Assembly: GCA_945870925.1 (NCBI GenBank)
Contig: CAMBTZ010000017.1
Location: forward strand, 1-16,121
Reading direction: 5' to 3'
Origin: Chlamydia trachomatis
Lineage (GTDB): Bacteria; Chlamydiota; Chlamydiia; Chlamydiales; 2-12-FULL-49-11
DNA length: 16,121 bases
In this document: positions 5,605 to 13,644 of the stretch, piece after piece
How positions within the stretch are numbered: position 1 is the stretch's first letter
How the letters are laid out: every line of letters starts with the position of its first letter
Program-made: the position numbers and the translations under genes
The notes under the pieces: model-generated
What the model was told of the DNA's origin: nothing
Database searches by the model: none
Seen by the model: the letters and a program-made list of their open reading frames with translations, nothing else

Positions 5605-6432
5605 ATGGTTAAAACAGTTAAACCTACAACACCCGGACGAAGAGGCTTAGTTCAGCTTGAAAGAGATGATCTGACAACAAAGAAAAACAAACCTCTTAAG
5701 TCGCTTTTGACACAGAAAAATCGATCAAGTGGTAGGAACAATCAGGGTCATTTAACTTCATATCATCGTGGTGGCGGTCACAAACAACAGTATCGCGCAA
5801 TCGATTTTAAAAGGCTTAAAGATGACATTCCTGCAAAAGTTGCTGCAATTGAATACGATCCAAACCGAACTTCACACATTGCATTAGTTGCATATAGAGA
5901 CGGCGAAAAAAAATATATTCTAGCGCCTAAAGGATTAAAAGAAGGGGATATGATTTCATCAGGCCCTACTGCTCCTTTAAGAGTTGGAAATGCATTACCA
6001 CTTATGAATATAGCAATTGGCTTAGATGTTCATAATATTGAAATCTATCCTGGAAGAGGCGGACAAATGGTTCGTAGTGCCGGGGCAGCAGCTCAAATTA
6101 TGGCAAGAAGTAATGGTTATGTTACACTTAAAATGCCTTCAGGCGAGATAAGAATGGTTCCTGAAGCATGTAGAGCTACTATTGGAATTCTTTCAAACGC
6201 AGAAAACAATCTAAGAAGGCTTGGAAAAGCTGGAAGAGCTCGTTGGATGGGTAGAAGGCCTAGAGTAAGACCAGTTCATATGAACCCTGTTGACCATCCT
6301 ATGGGTGGTGGTGAAGGTAGAGGAAAAGGAAATATTCCTCAATCTCGAACATCTGTTCTATCGAAAGGGTTTAAAACTCGTTCCAAAAAGAAAAGCACAA
6401 GATTAATTGTGAAAGATCGGAGGAAGAAGTAG
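5605..6432 (+). CDS. rplB: 50S ribosomal protein L2
   Basis: L2 is a core 50S protein needed for subunit association and peptidyl transferase activity. At 275 residues it has full family length. Visible marks are GHLTSYHRGGGHKQQYRAID at 48-67, the central beta barrel with PLRVGNALPLMNI at 124-136, and the near-invariant VDHPMGGGEGRGKG at 229-242, where His231 corresponds to E. coli His229. The basic C-terminus (KSTRLIVKDRRKK) is typical. The gene follows rplW by 14 bases; the site AGAGG lies in that gap. Nothing unusual is seen. Confidence 0.98.
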   Translation: MVKTVKPTTPGRRGLVQLERDDLTTKKNKPLKSLLTQKNRSSGRNNQGHLTSYHRGGGHKQQYRAIDFKRLKDDIPAKVAAIEYDPNRTSHIALVAYRDGEKKYILAPKGLKEGDMISSGPTAPLRVGNALPLMNIAIGLDVHNIEIYPGRGGQMVRSAGAAAQIMARSNGYVTLKMPSGEIRMVPEACRATIGILSNAENNLRRLGKAGRARWMGRRPRVRPVHMNPVDHPMGGGEGRGKGNIPQSRTSVLSKGFKTRSKKKSTRLIVKDRRKK

Positions 6433-6438
6433 GCTTAT

Positions 6439-6729
6439 ATGGGAAGATCACTAAGAAAAGGTCCATTCGTGGACACACACCTGATGCAGAAAGTCGACAA
6501 ATCGAAGAAAGAAGGGCTTAGAACCCCTATTAAGACTTGGTCGAGAAGATCAATGATTCTCCCAGAAATGATCGGGATGAATTTTGAAGTACATAACGGG
6601 AAAAAATTTATTCTTGTTGTTGTTACAGAGAATATGGTTGGCCATAAGTTAGGCGAGTTTTCTATTACAAGAACGTATAGAAAACCAGGCTCGACAACAA
6701 GTGGTTCATCAACAGCAGCAAAGAAATAA
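6439..6729 (+). CDS. rpsS: 30S ribosomal protein S19
   Basis: S19 forms part of the 30S head with S13 and contacts the A-site tRNA side. The 96 residues begin with MGRSLRKGPFVD, the family opening, and include the signature ENMVGHKLGEFSITRTYR at 64-81. The last about 13 residues are a Ser/Thr/Ala tail slightly longer than in E. coli (92 residues). A purine-rich site, GGAGGAAGAAG, lies at the end of rplB, six bases separate the two genes, and rplV starts 19 bases after the stop. Confidence 0.97.
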   Translation: MGRSLRKGPFVDTHLMQKVDKSKKEGLRTPIKTWSRRSMILPEMIGMNFEVHNGKKFILVVVTENMVGHKLGEFSITRTYRKPGSTTSGSSTAAKK

Positions 6730-6748
6730 AAAAGGAATACGGGTTAGT

Positions 6749-7108
6749 ATGTCAATTGCACGAGCAATCACAAAAAGCGTAAGAGTGCCACCATCGAAGG
6801 TTCGATTTGCTGTCGACCTAATTAGAGGTAGAACAGTGGCGGATGCTATGTTACAACTTTCATATTCAAAACTGAAAGGTGGACGCTTATTAATGAAAAC
6901 TTTGGCAAGTGCTATTGCCAATGCGGAAAATAATAAGGAAGTTAAGCGTGAAGATCTTTACGTTTCTGAAGCGAAAGTGGATAAAGGATCTGATCTTAAA
7001 AGAGCTTGGTCTCGCAGTAAGGGGAGAAGATCTCCTATTTTACGTAGATCGAGTCATTTATTTATTGGTGTAGATTTACTTTCTAACAAGAAACAAGGGA
7101 AGAAATAG
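6749..7108 (+). CDS. rplV: 50S ribosomal protein L22
   Basis: L22 binds all domains of 23S rRNA; its beta hairpin narrows the exit tunnel and is a macrolide-resistance site. The 119-residue reading shows VRVPPSKVRFAVDLIRGR at 11-28, SAIANAENN at 54-62, and the hairpin loop KRAWSRSKGRRSPILRRSSH at 84-103. The frame is open upstream to a GTG at 6701 within rpsS, but I place the start at ATG 6749 because family members begin close to this point (MxxxARAxxKxVRVPP) and AAGGA at 6732-6736 lies between the genes. The C-terminus is a short Lys-rich tail. Confidence 0.96.
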   Translation: MSIARAITKSVRVPPSKVRFAVDLIRGRTVADAMLQLSYSKLKGGRLLMKTLASAIANAENNKEVKREDLYVSEAKVDKGSDLKRAWSRSKGRRSPILRRSSHLFIGVDLLSNKKQGKK

Positions 7109-7110
7109 GT

Positions 7111-7773
7111 ATGGGACAAAAGACACATCCAAGAGGATTTCGATTAGCTGTTAGAAAAGATTGGCAATCTAATTGGTTTGCATCTAAGCGCGAGTTTGGA
7201 GATTTGTTGTTAGAAGACGTTCGCATTCGCAAATGCTTAAAAGGTAAAGCTTGTTGTCACGGAAGTGCTGGTTTTACAATTAAAAGAATGGGCGAAAAAA
7301 TTGAAATTACTATTCATACGGCTAGACCAGGACTTGTAATCGGAAAGAAAGGCGCAGAAATTGACGTCTTAAAAGCTGAATTGAAAAAGTTAACAGGTAA
7401 GGAAGTTTGGATCGAAGTAGAAGAGATCAAAAGGCCTGATTTAAATGCTAAGCTAGTTGCAGAAGGTATTGCTATGCAACTTGAAAGAAGAGCTTCATTT
7501 AGAAAAGTTCTGAAGAAATCTATGCAAAACGCAAGAGATGCAGGGGCGCAAGGAATCAAGGTTCAGTGCTCAGGTAGATTGGGTGGAGCGGAAATTGCAC
7601 GAACAGAATGGTATAGAGACGGAAGTGTCCCTCTTCAAACCCTTCGTTCTGATATTGATTATAGTACTGGAAGAGCTGAAACTACTTATGGTTCTATAGG
7701 AATTAAAGTTTGGATTGCAAAGGGCGATTATCAAGAGCCTAAGCATCCAGCAGCAACAGCAACAACAGCTTAA
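7111..7773 (+). CDS. rpsC: 30S ribosomal protein S3
   Basis: S3 lies at the mRNA entry tunnel of the 30S head and helps unwind mRNA. The 220 residues contain a KH domain with GLVIGKKG at 74-81, the basic patch RASFRKVLKKSM at 127-138 where E. coli has the helicase-related Arg131, Arg132 and Lys135, and the signature GRLGGAEIARTEWYRDG at 155-171. The C-terminus is short, ending in a run of Pro, Ala and Thr (PAATATTA) coded by a CAG/CAA-like repeat, probably disordered. The start is two bases after rplV. Confidence 0.98.
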   Translation: MGQKTHPRGFRLAVRKDWQSNWFASKREFGDLLLEDVRIRKCLKGKACCHGSAGFTIKRMGEKIEITIHTARPGLVIGKKGAEIDVLKAELKKLTGKEVWIEVEEIKRPDLNAKLVAEGIAMQLERRASFRKVLKKSMQNARDAGAQGIKVQCSGRLGGAEIARTEWYRDGSVPLQTLRSDIDYSTGRAETTYGSIGIKVWIAKGDYQEPKHPAATATTA

Positions 7774-7793
7774 GGTAAGTAGGAAGGTATATT

Positions 7794-8219
7794 ATGACAC
7801 TGATGCCTAAACGGACAAAGTTTCGCAAGCAGCAAAAGGGAAACAGAGCAGGCCTGAGTAAAAAGGGTAACTTCGTAACTTTTGGCGATTTTGGAATGCA
7901 AGCCTTGGATAGAGGTTGGATTAAAGCTAACGAACTAGAAGCTTGCAGGATTGCAATTACTAGGTATTTTAGTAGAAAAGGTCGAGTCTTTATTAGGGTT
8001 TTCCCGGACAAGCCGATTACTAAAAAACCTGCTGAGACAAGAATGGGTAAGGGAAAAGGTGCTGTCGATCATTACGCAGTAGTGATAAGACCCGGAAGAA
8101 TTTTATTTGAAGTAGGGAATGTAACTAGAGAACAAGCACAAAGAGCACTTAGTTTAGCAGCTGCAAAACTTAGAATTAAAACTAGATTTGTAGAACGTTT
8201 AGAAACTGTTGCATCCTAA
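7794..8219 (+). CDS. rplP: 50S ribosomal protein L16
   Basis: L16 is a late-assembly 50S protein that helps shape the A and P sites for tRNA. The protein has 141 residues. The opening LMPKRTKFRKQQKGNRAG at 3-20 is diagnostic, and KPAETRMGKGKG at 78-89 includes Arg83, matching the E. coli Arg81 that can be hydroxylated. The start ATG 7794 has AGGAAGG six to seven bases upstream; the next in-frame ATG at 7803 is too far away. The gap from rpsC is 20 bases. Confidence 0.98.
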   Translation: MTLMPKRTKFRKQQKGNRAGLSKKGNFVTFGDFGMQALDRGWIKANELEACRIAITRYFSRKGRVFIRVFPDKPITKKPAETRMGKGKGAVDHYAVVIRPGRILFEVGNVTREQAQRALSLAAAKLRIKTRFVERLETVAS

Positions 8220-8233
8220 AAAGAGAGAGAAAT

Positions 8234-8431
8234 ATGGAATTACAAGAAATGCGTGGTTTAGAGCAGAAGCAGTTGGAAGATCAAATTTTAGGTTGGAGAG
8301 CTGAGCTCTTTAAAGAAAGAGTGATCGCTAACAGAAATAAAAAGGCTAAAAAGCCCCACCTTTTTCCTAAACTGAAAAAGCAAATTGCAAGGGCTTATAC
8401 CTTAATTAATCAAAAGCGAGCGCAAGGATAG
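8234..8431 (+). CDS. rpmC: 50S ribosomal protein L29
   Basis: L29 is a small helical protein next to L23 at the tunnel exit. The 65 residues are predicted to form the usual two long helices: QKQLEDQILGWRAELFKERV at 12-31, with the family's E-L-F core, and LKKQIARAYTLINQKRAQ at 47-64. Length is standard. The upstream site is a purine run (AGAGAGAGAAA) rather than a clear AGGAGG. Its position between rplP and rpsQ is the universal one. Confidence 0.95.
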   Translation: MELQEMRGLEQKQLEDQILGWRAELFKERVIANRNKKAKKPHLFPKLKKQIARAYTLINQKRAQG

Positions 8432-8434
8432 ATT

Positions 8435-8668
8435 ATGCATAAGCGAAAAGAAGTTAAAGGTACTGTTACCTCGAATAAGATGGATAAAACTGTAGTTGTT
8501 ACTGCTGTAAGAACAACAAGACATCCAAAATATGGCAAGGTAATTAAACTTAAGAAAAAATACTACGCTCATACTGATGAAAATAACCTGAAAGTGGGCG
8601 ATGAAGTTACAATAATGGAAACAAGGCCTCTTTCAAAATTGAAAAGATGGCGCGTTTTAGTAAGTTAA
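8435..8668 (+). CDS. rpsQ: 30S ribosomal protein S17
   Basis: S17 is a primary 16S rRNA binder of the OB-fold type. The 77 residues include VKGTVTSNKMDKTVVVTAVR at 7-26, the HPKYGKVIKLKKKYYAHTD strand region at 30-48, and the signature GDEVTIMETRPLSKLKRWR at 55-73. It starts three bases after rpmC with AAGGA at 8424-8428 in the end of rpmC. The length is within the normal range of 75-90 residues and the sequence contains no oddities. Confidence 0.97.
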   Translation: MHKRKEVKGTVTSNKMDKTVVVTAVRTTRHPKYGKVIKLKKKYYAHTDENNLKVGDEVTIMETRPLSKLKRWRVLVS

Positions 8669-8690
8669 CATTAGACCAGAGACGATTATT

Positions 8691-9062
8691 ATGATTCAAC
8701 AAGAGACACGATTAGAAGTTGCTGATAATACTGGGGCAAAAGAAGTTCTTTGTATAAAAGTTCTTCGAGGAAGTAGAAGACGTTATGCTTCTATTGGGGA
8801 CATTATTGTTTGTGCTGTTAAAGAGTCAGCCCCCAAGGCATCAGTTAAAAAGGGTGAAGTTGTAAAAGCTGTTATTGTTCGCGTTAAAAAGCCTATTAAA
8901 AGGGCTGACGGTTCATACCTTAAGTTTTACGTAAATAGTTGCGTAATTCTTGATGATAAGCTTGAAAATCCTAAAGGTACAAGAATTTTTGGGCCTGTTG
9001 CAAGAGAGCTTAGAGATAAAGGCTTTAGTAAGATTGTTTCATTGGCACCAGAAGTTATATAG
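8691..9062 (+). CDS. rplN: 50S ribosomal protein L14
   Basis: L14 sits on the subunit interface, forms a bridge to 16S rRNA, and is the binding site of the silencing factor RsfS. All 123 residues fit the family: MIQQETRLEVADNTGAKE at the start, then GSRRRYASIGDIIVCAVKE at 27-45, the signature region GEVVKAVIVRVKKPIKRADG at 55-74, and the end FGPVARELRDKGFSKIVSLAPEV. The gap from rpsQ is 22 bases. Confidence 0.98.
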   Translation: MIQQETRLEVADNTGAKEVLCIKVLRGSRRRYASIGDIIVCAVKESAPKASVKKGEVVKAVIVRVKKPIKRADGSYLKFYVNSCVILDDKLENPKGTRIFGPVARELRDKGFSKIVSLAPEVI

Positions 9063-9074
9063 AGCGAGAGGTAT

Positions 9075-9398
9075 ATGGGTAAAACTAGATTAAGAGAAGG
9101 TGATCCTGTTGTAGTAACTGCAGGTAACGATAAAGGTAAAGAAGGAAAACTCTTGTCTGTAAATGGCGATAGAGTTGTGGTTCAGGGTGTTAATGTTAGA
9201 AAAAAACATCAAAAACCTCAGGGTGAAAACAAGAAAGGGGCGATTATTAGTTTTGAGGCTCCAATTCATGTATCAAATGTTTCATATGCGGCACAAGGGA
9301 AACCTGTAAAGCTTAAAGCAAGATACAATGATGAGAAGAAGAAGGAAATCTTCTACTTAGCTGAAAACAAAGAAGAGCATTTTGTTCGAAAAGTTTAG
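9075..9398 (+). CDS. rplX: 50S ribosomal protein L24
   Basis: L24 is an early assembly protein that binds the 5' end region of 23S rRNA. A KOW motif spans about residues 9-36 (GDPVVVTAGNDKGKEGKLL, then VNGDRVVVQGVN). KKHQKPQGENKKGAI at 43-57 is the usual loop before the C-terminal strands. The total of 107 residues is normal. The ribosome binding site GAGAGG at 9066-9071 is three bases from the ATG, rather close but acceptable. It lies 12 bases after rplN. Confidence 0.96.
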   Translation: MGKTRLREGDPVVVTAGNDKGKEGKLLSVNGDRVVVQGVNVRKKHQKPQGENKKGAIISFEAPIHVSNVSYAAQGKPVKLKARYNDEKKKEIFYLAENKEEHFVRKV

Positions 9399-9420
9399 AT
9401 AAATATAGGCAAGACAATTT

Positions 9421-9966
9421 ATGAAAAAATCACGATTAGAAGAACATTATAAAGAAGTAGTTAAAGGTTCATTGCAAGAGAAGTTTGCCTATAAAAATCC
9501 GATGCAGATTCCTAGATTACATAAAATTGTAATCAGTATGGGTCTTGCTGAGCCAAGTAAAGATAAGCATTTAATTGAGTATTGCTTGGAGGATTTAAGA
9601 AAACTTTCCGGTCAAAAACCAATTACTACAAAAGCTAAAAAGGCTATCTCAAATTTTAAATCGAGAGAAGGTCAAATAGTTGGAGCTAAAGTTACTCTTC
9701 GCGGACATAAAATGTATGATTTTATGTACAGATTCGAACACGTATGTGCTCCAAAGCTAGCTGACTTTAGAGGTTTTAAAAAGAAAGCTGACGGTAGAGG
9801 TTGTTATTCTTTAGGAATTAAAGATCAGACAATTTTTCCTGAAATAGACTTAGACAAAGTTAAATTTGCTCAAGGGATGAACATCACTTTTGTGACATCT
9901 GCAGAAACAGATGAAGAATGCCTAGAGCTACTAAGATTAATGGGCATGCCCTTAAAATCAAAATAA
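9421..9966 (+). CDS. rplE: 50S ribosomal protein L5
   Basis: L5 binds 5S rRNA and contacts the P-site tRNA and S13. At 181 residues the protein is standard. Recognisable parts are IPRLHKIVISMGL at 30-42, the signature LSGQKPITTKAKKAISNFK at 62-80, and LRGHKMYDFMYRF at 93-105 followed by ADFRGF at 114-119. The usual LPRVRDFRG block appears here as APKLADFRG, a modest divergence. The 21 bases after the stop lead straight to rpsH, with no room for rpsN. Confidence 0.97.
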   Translation: MKKSRLEEHYKEVVKGSLQEKFAYKNPMQIPRLHKIVISMGLAEPSKDKHLIEYCLEDLRKLSGQKPITTKAKKAISNFKSREGQIVGAKVTLRGHKMYDFMYRFEHVCAPKLADFRGFKKKADGRGCYSLGIKDQTIFPEIDLDKVKFAQGMNITFVTSAETDEECLELLRLMGMPLKSK

Positions 9967-9987
9967 ATAAAGTAAGAGGTCAATTCA

Positions 9988-10377
9988 ATGATAAATGATC
10001 CTATCGCTGACATGTTAACGAGAATTCGGAATGCAGCTTTACAAAAACATCGTTACGTGGATGTGCGTTCTAGTAAATTGATCGCGTCTCTCCTTTGTGT
10101 AATGAAAGAAACTGGGTTTGTTCAAGATTTTGTAAAAAACGAGAACGGAAGAGAGACCCGTGTATATTTAAGATACCATCAAAATAAATTTTCTTTAATT
10201 CAAGGGCTGAAAAGAGTTTCAAGTCCTGGACGTAGAATCTATATTGGATGGGAAGATGTTCCAGTTGTTCAAAACGGTCTTGGTTTGGCATTGGTTTCAA
10301 CATCAAAAGGTATAATGAGTGGACAGAATGCCAGAAACGCGAAAGTTGGTGGCGAATTTATGTGTACTATTTGGTAA
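9988..10377 (+). CDS. rpsH: 30S ribosomal protein S8
   Basis: S8 is a primary binder of the 16S rRNA central domain and in E. coli represses the spc operon by binding mRNA near the rplX/rplE boundary. The 129 residues begin with NDPIADMLTRIRNA, diagnostic for the family, and end with NGLGLALVSTSKGIM at 96-110 and VGGEFMCTIW at 120-129. Its ribosome binding site is AAGAGGT upstream of the ATG. The gene follows rplE directly, as in Chlamydia. Confidence 0.97.
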   Translation: MINDPIADMLTRIRNAALQKHRYVDVRSSKLIASLLCVMKETGFVQDFVKNENGRETRVYLRYHQNKFSLIQGLKRVSSPGRRIYIGWEDVPVVQNGLGLALVSTSKGIMSGQNARNAKVGGEFMCTIW

Positions 10378-10407
10378 GCATTAGGATCTACGAAAAGGAG
10401 TAATAGA

Positions 10408-10944
10408 ATGTCAAAGCAAGCAAAGAAACCGATCGAGATACCTAAAAACGTTGAAGTAAAGTTGGAAGGTGAAGAGTTAGTTCATGTTAAAGGTCCAAAA
10501 GGGATTCTTTTAGTGAAAATGACTCCTGGTGTGCTGTTGTCCATTGAAGGGGCGGAAGGATTTGTGAAAGCAGGACCGACTTTAAAGAAATTGCCATTTT
10601 TAGGATTGGATAGAAGTAGAGTGATTAATGCGATTGAAGGTGTTGTTAAAGGATACGAAAGAAAGCTTGAATTAATCGGCGTTGGATATAGAGCGGCTGT
10701 AAAAGGTCACTTATTGGATTTGAGTGTTGGATTTTCTCACCCGAATCAGTTGCCGATTCCGAAGGGTGTTCAAGTTCAAATTGAAAAAAACAACATCATT
10801 ATTATTAATGGAATTGACAAACAAGTTGTAGGTCAGTTTGCAGCTAGTATTAGGGCTGTTAAGCCGCCAGAGCCTTACAAAGGAAAAGGAATTCGATATT
10901 CCGGCGAAGTTGTAAGACGAAAAGCTGGGAAAACTGCAAAGTAG
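10408..10944 (+). CDS. rplF: 50S ribosomal protein L6
   Basis: L6 lies near the factor-binding site of the 50S subunit and consists of two similar domains. The 178 residues start with KKPIEIPKNVEV (residues 6-17), where most families have IGKKPI, and include LIGVGYRAAVKG at 89-100 and the C-terminal signature PEPYKGKGIRYSGEVVRRKAG at 154-174. The site AAAGGAG at 10394-10400 is strong and well spaced. The gap from rpsH is 30 bases, one of the larger ones in this block. Confidence 0.98.
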   Translation: MSKQAKKPIEIPKNVEVKLEGEELVHVKGPKGILLVKMTPGVLLSIEGAEGFVKAGPTLKKLPFLGLDRSRVINAIEGVVKGYERKLELIGVGYRAAVKGHLLDLSVGFSHPNQLPIPKGVQVQIEKNNIIIINGIDKQVVGQFAASIRAVKPPEPYKGKGIRYSGEVVRRKAGKTAK

Positions 10945-10954
10945 GGGATAGGAT

Positions 10955-11314
10955 ATGTTAAACGAAGGTAAGCAAAAATTAATTAAAAGAGAGAGACGAG
11001 CTCTAAGAGTTCGAGCACCTATTATGAAAAAAGAAGTGCTCCGTCTTTCTGTTTTTCGTTCAGCGAAACACATTAGCGCTCAGATAATTAACGACCAGAA
11101 GTGTGAGACTATTGTAGGTGTTGGAAGCTATGAAAAAGAGTTTCGCAACATTAAAGATCGCAAAGAAGTAGCAAAACAAGTAGGCTTAATGCTTGCTAAA
11201 ATTGCTAAAGAAAAGCAGATTGATAAGGTCGTTTTTGATCGAGGATGTTATAAGTATCATGGTCGCTTAGCTGCACTTGCAGATGGTGCACGTGAAGGTG
11301 GATTATTATTTTAA
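10955..11314 (+). CDS. rplR: 50S ribosomal protein L18
   Basis: L18 binds 5S rRNA together with L5 and attaches it to the 50S subunit. In 119 residues it shows RERRALRVRAPIM at 12-24, RLSVFRSAKHISAQII at 30-45, and the diagnostic C-terminal run from VVFDRGCYKYHGRLAALADG (92-111) to the end at GGLLF. It begins 10 bases after rplF; the region before the ATG is GGGGATAGGAT, which supplies the ribosome binding site. No unusual features are seen. Confidence 0.97.
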   Translation: MLNEGKQKLIKRERRALRVRAPIMKKEVLRLSVFRSAKHISAQIINDQKCETIVGVGSYEKEFRNIKDRKEVAKQVGLMLAKIAKEKQIDKVVFDRGCYKYHGRLAALADGAREGGLLF

Positions 11315-11326
11315 GGATGGGATGTC

Positions 11327-11827
11327 ATGGCCGATAAAAAAGGTAAGTCTAGAGAAGATTCCGGAAAACTCGATGTTCAAGAGAAGGTTCTTTTTATTAA
11401 CCGTTGCGCAAAAGTAGTAAAAGGCGGAAGACGTTTTAGTTTTTCAGCTTTAGTTATTGTTGGAGATGGAACTGGGCGTGTTGGAATGGGATTTGGAAAA
11501 GCAAACGAAGTTGCAGACTCTATCAGAAAAGCAGTGGGCGATGCTACAAGAAATCTAGTTACCATTGAATTAGAAGGTGCTACTATACCACATGATGTGG
11601 AAGCTTCGTACTGCGGTGCGCGAGTATTAATTAGAACTGCTCCCGATGGAACTGGCGTTATTGCAGGTTCGCATGTTAGAGCTGTTCTCGAAATGGCAGG
11701 CGTAAAAGACGTTGTTGCAAAGAACTTACGCGGGAATAACCCATGTAATCAAGTTCGCGCAACATTTAAGGCTCTTGCACAATTGCAAAACAGAAAAGAA
11801 GTATTAGAGACGAGGAAACAGGTATGA
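11327..11827 (+). CDS. rpsE: 30S ribosomal protein S5
   Basis: S5 is at the mRNA entry tunnel and affects decoding accuracy; spectinomycin-resistance changes map to its N-terminal loop. The 166 residues have the signature GRRFSFSALVIVGDGTGRVG at 34-53 running into GFGKANEV, then PDGTGVIAGSHVRAVLEMAG at 106-125. AAGGA overlaps the rplR stop and serves as the site. The stop codon overlaps the rplO start as ATGA at 11824-11827, so translation of the two is probably coupled; the usual rpmD gene is absent between them. Confidence 0.98.
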   Translation: MADKKGKSREDSGKLDVQEKVLFINRCAKVVKGGRRFSFSALVIVGDGTGRVGMGFGKANEVADSIRKAVGDATRNLVTIELEGATIPHDVEASYCGARVLIRTAPDGTGVIAGSHVRAVLEMAGVKDVVAKNLRGNNPCNQVRATFKALAQLQNRKEVLETRKQV

Positions 11828-12279
11828 TTGAACTATCTTCACTGAAAAATACACACCGAAAAAAGCCTGCTATTAAAAGAGTTGGCCGTGGTATTGGTTC
11901 TGGAAAAGGAAAAACTTGTGGTCGTGGAACAAAGGGTATGAAAGCCCGTTCCGGTTACAAAAGACGATGGGGAACAGAAGGCGGACAATTGCCTGTCTTT
12001 AGAAAGATTCCTATTAGAGGTTTTTCACGCGCTAGATTCCAAGACAATGAATTTTCTATCAATTTAGCTCTTTTAGATGCTTACTTTCAGGATGGAGATA
12101 CAGTAAATCTTCAAACTTTGAGAGAGCGCGGCGTTCTTTCAAGTAAAGAATCTCCTATCATTAAAGTGCTAGGTAATGGACAATTGACAAAGAAATTGAT
12201 CTTAGAAGTGAACGCAGTTTCAAAATCAGTTCCTGCTAAAGTAGCAGAAGCAAATGGGGAGATTCGCATCATTTCATGA
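11824..12279 (+). CDS. rplO: 50S ribosomal protein L15
   Basis: L15 is a late-binding 50S protein with a long basic N-terminal extension that threads through 23S rRNA. This appears as RVGRGIGSGKGKTCGRGTKG at 19-38, followed by ARSGYKRRWGTEGGQLPVFR at 41-60 and the globular part. The 151 residues are within the family range. The gene is joined to both neighbours by four-base ATGA overlaps, with rpsE at its start and secY at its end, so the three are likely translated together. Confidence 0.97.
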   Translation: MIELSSLKNTHRKKPAIKRVGRGIGSGKGKTCGRGTKGMKARSGYKRRWGTEGGQLPVFRKIPIRGFSRARFQDNEFSINLALLDAYFQDGDTVNLQTLRERGVLSSKESPIIKVLGNGQLTKKLILEVNAVSKSVPAKVAEANGEIRIIS

Positions 12280-13640
12280 TCGCCGCCTTAAAGAGAATAT
12301 TATCTGTTAAAGAGCTTAAAGACAAGATTGTCTATACGCTTCTTCTGCTTGCTGTTTGTCGGATAGGTGCATATATACCTGTCCCTGGAATTGATGGTAG
12401 AGAAGTAGTTAAAGCCTTCCAGTTTGTTACTGGTGGTGGACAAAATCTTTTTCAATTAGTAGATATGTTCACAGGTGGTGCATTTGCTCACATGACAGTT
12501 GTGGCACTTGGCGTTATGCCCTATATTTCTGCTTCAATTATTATGCAATTGCTTATGGCTCTTGTTCCCTCTTTACAAAGAGAGGTTCGGGAGAATAGCG
12601 AACAGGGTAAGAGAAAGCTTGGGAAATGGACTAGATTATTGACTTTGGTTCTCTCGCTTTTTCAATCTGCTCTGTTTGCAAGGCATGCGCTTTATATGAA
12701 TGCTTCTACTCCAGGGATTGTTTTTGATCGGATAGCAGAGGTTCAAATGTTTGGAGTGCCGTGGCTATTTTTTCTCTTAGTTATGGTCACTATGACAACG
12801 GGAACCCTTTTATTGATGTGGATTGGTGAGCGAATTACAGAGAAAGGTATCGGTAATGGGATGAGTATGATCATTACTTTAGGTATTCTTTCATCGCTTC
12901 CTTCGACAGTTGGTTCTGTTATTAAACAATTGAATTTAGATTCTCAGGAACCGGGCCAGTTGAGTTTTTCATCTCTAGTGGTTTTGGCCGTAGCATTTGT
13001 AGCAATTATTTTAGGAACGATACTAGTTATTCAAGGGGTAAGAAAAATTCCTTTGCAATATGCTAGAAGAAGTGGCAGTGATGATGAACAGGCAGAAAAT
13101 GCATATATCCCGTTAAAGGTTAATTACGCCGGAGTAATACCGGTTATATTTGCATCCTCTTTGCTCATGTTCCCTGCAACAATAGCTCAGTTTTTGGGTA
13201 GAAGTGGACTTTTTGGAGAGATAGCGACAATGTTATCTCCAGGCAGCTGGGTTTATACATTAATGTATGTACTTTTAATCGTCTTTTTCACATACTTTTG
13301 GACTGCTACTCAATTTCATCCGGAGCAGATAGCTTCCGAGATGAAGAAGAATGGGGCTTTTATACCAGGTGTTAGACAGGGTAAGCCTACAGAAGAATAC
13401 TTAGAGAAAAGCATGAGTCGTCTTACTTTGGTGGGAGCTCTGTTTTTAGCGTTGATTGCGATATTGCCTAATATAGTAAGCCGGGTTTTATCAGTAGATC
13501 AGACGATAAGTCATTTTTTTGGAGGAACCTCACTTTTGATTCTTATTGGCGTGGTATTGGATACGTCAAAGCAGATGGAATCGCATTTACTCATGAATCG
13601 CTATGATGGATTCATAATGAAGAAAAAAGTTAGATTGTAA
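12276..13640 (+). CDS. secY: Sec translocase channel protein SecY
   Basis: SecY forms the protein-conducting channel of the inner membrane with SecE and SecG, driven by SecA or by translating ribosomes. The 454 residues have the expected ten hydrophobic segments, the first at about 18-36. Signature 1 is GVMPYISASIIMQLL at 79-93 in the second helix and signature 2 is IGERITEKGIGNGMSMII at 183-200. The cytoplasmic loop GVRQGKPTEEYLEK at 365-378 includes Arg367, matching the essential E. coli Arg357. The gene overlaps rplO by four bases. It is followed by a 48-base gap with a hairpin; no adk, map or infA follows, as in Chlamydia. Confidence 0.98.
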   Translation: MIAALKRILSVKELKDKIVYTLLLLAVCRIGAYIPVPGIDGREVVKAFQFVTGGGQNLFQLVDMFTGGAFAHMTVVALGVMPYISASIIMQLLMALVPSLQREVRENSEQGKRKLGKWTRLLTLVLSLFQSALFARHALYMNASTPGIVFDRIAEVQMFGVPWLFFLLVMVTMTTGTLLLMWIGERITEKGIGNGMSMIITLGILSSLPSTVGSVIKQLNLDSQEPGQLSFSSLVVLAVAFVAIILGTILVIQGVRKIPLQYARRSGSDDEQAENAYIPLKVNYAGVIPVIFASSLLMFPATIAQFLGRSGLFGEIATMLSPGSWVYTLMYVLLIVFFTYFWTATQFHPEQIASEMKKNGAFIPGVRQGKPTEEYLEKSMSRLTLVGALFLALIAILPNIVSRVLSVDQTISHFFGGTSLLILIGVVLDTSKQMESHLLMNRYDGFIMKKKVRL

Positions 13641-13644
13641 ACTT

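Noticed and set aside
6701..6748. GTG at 6701 as the start of rplV
   Set aside because: It lies in rpsS, encodes an unconserved Gln-rich stretch, and ATG 6749 fits the family start with AAGGA upstream.
7748..7769. CAG/CAA repeat at the end of rpsC as a variable microsatellite
   Set aside because: It is short, irregular and encodes an ordinary Ala/Thr tail; nothing shows that it varies.
10711..11073. Long reading frame on the - strand across rplF and rplR
   Set aside because: It lies opposite two clear ribosomal protein genes and its translation shows no family features.
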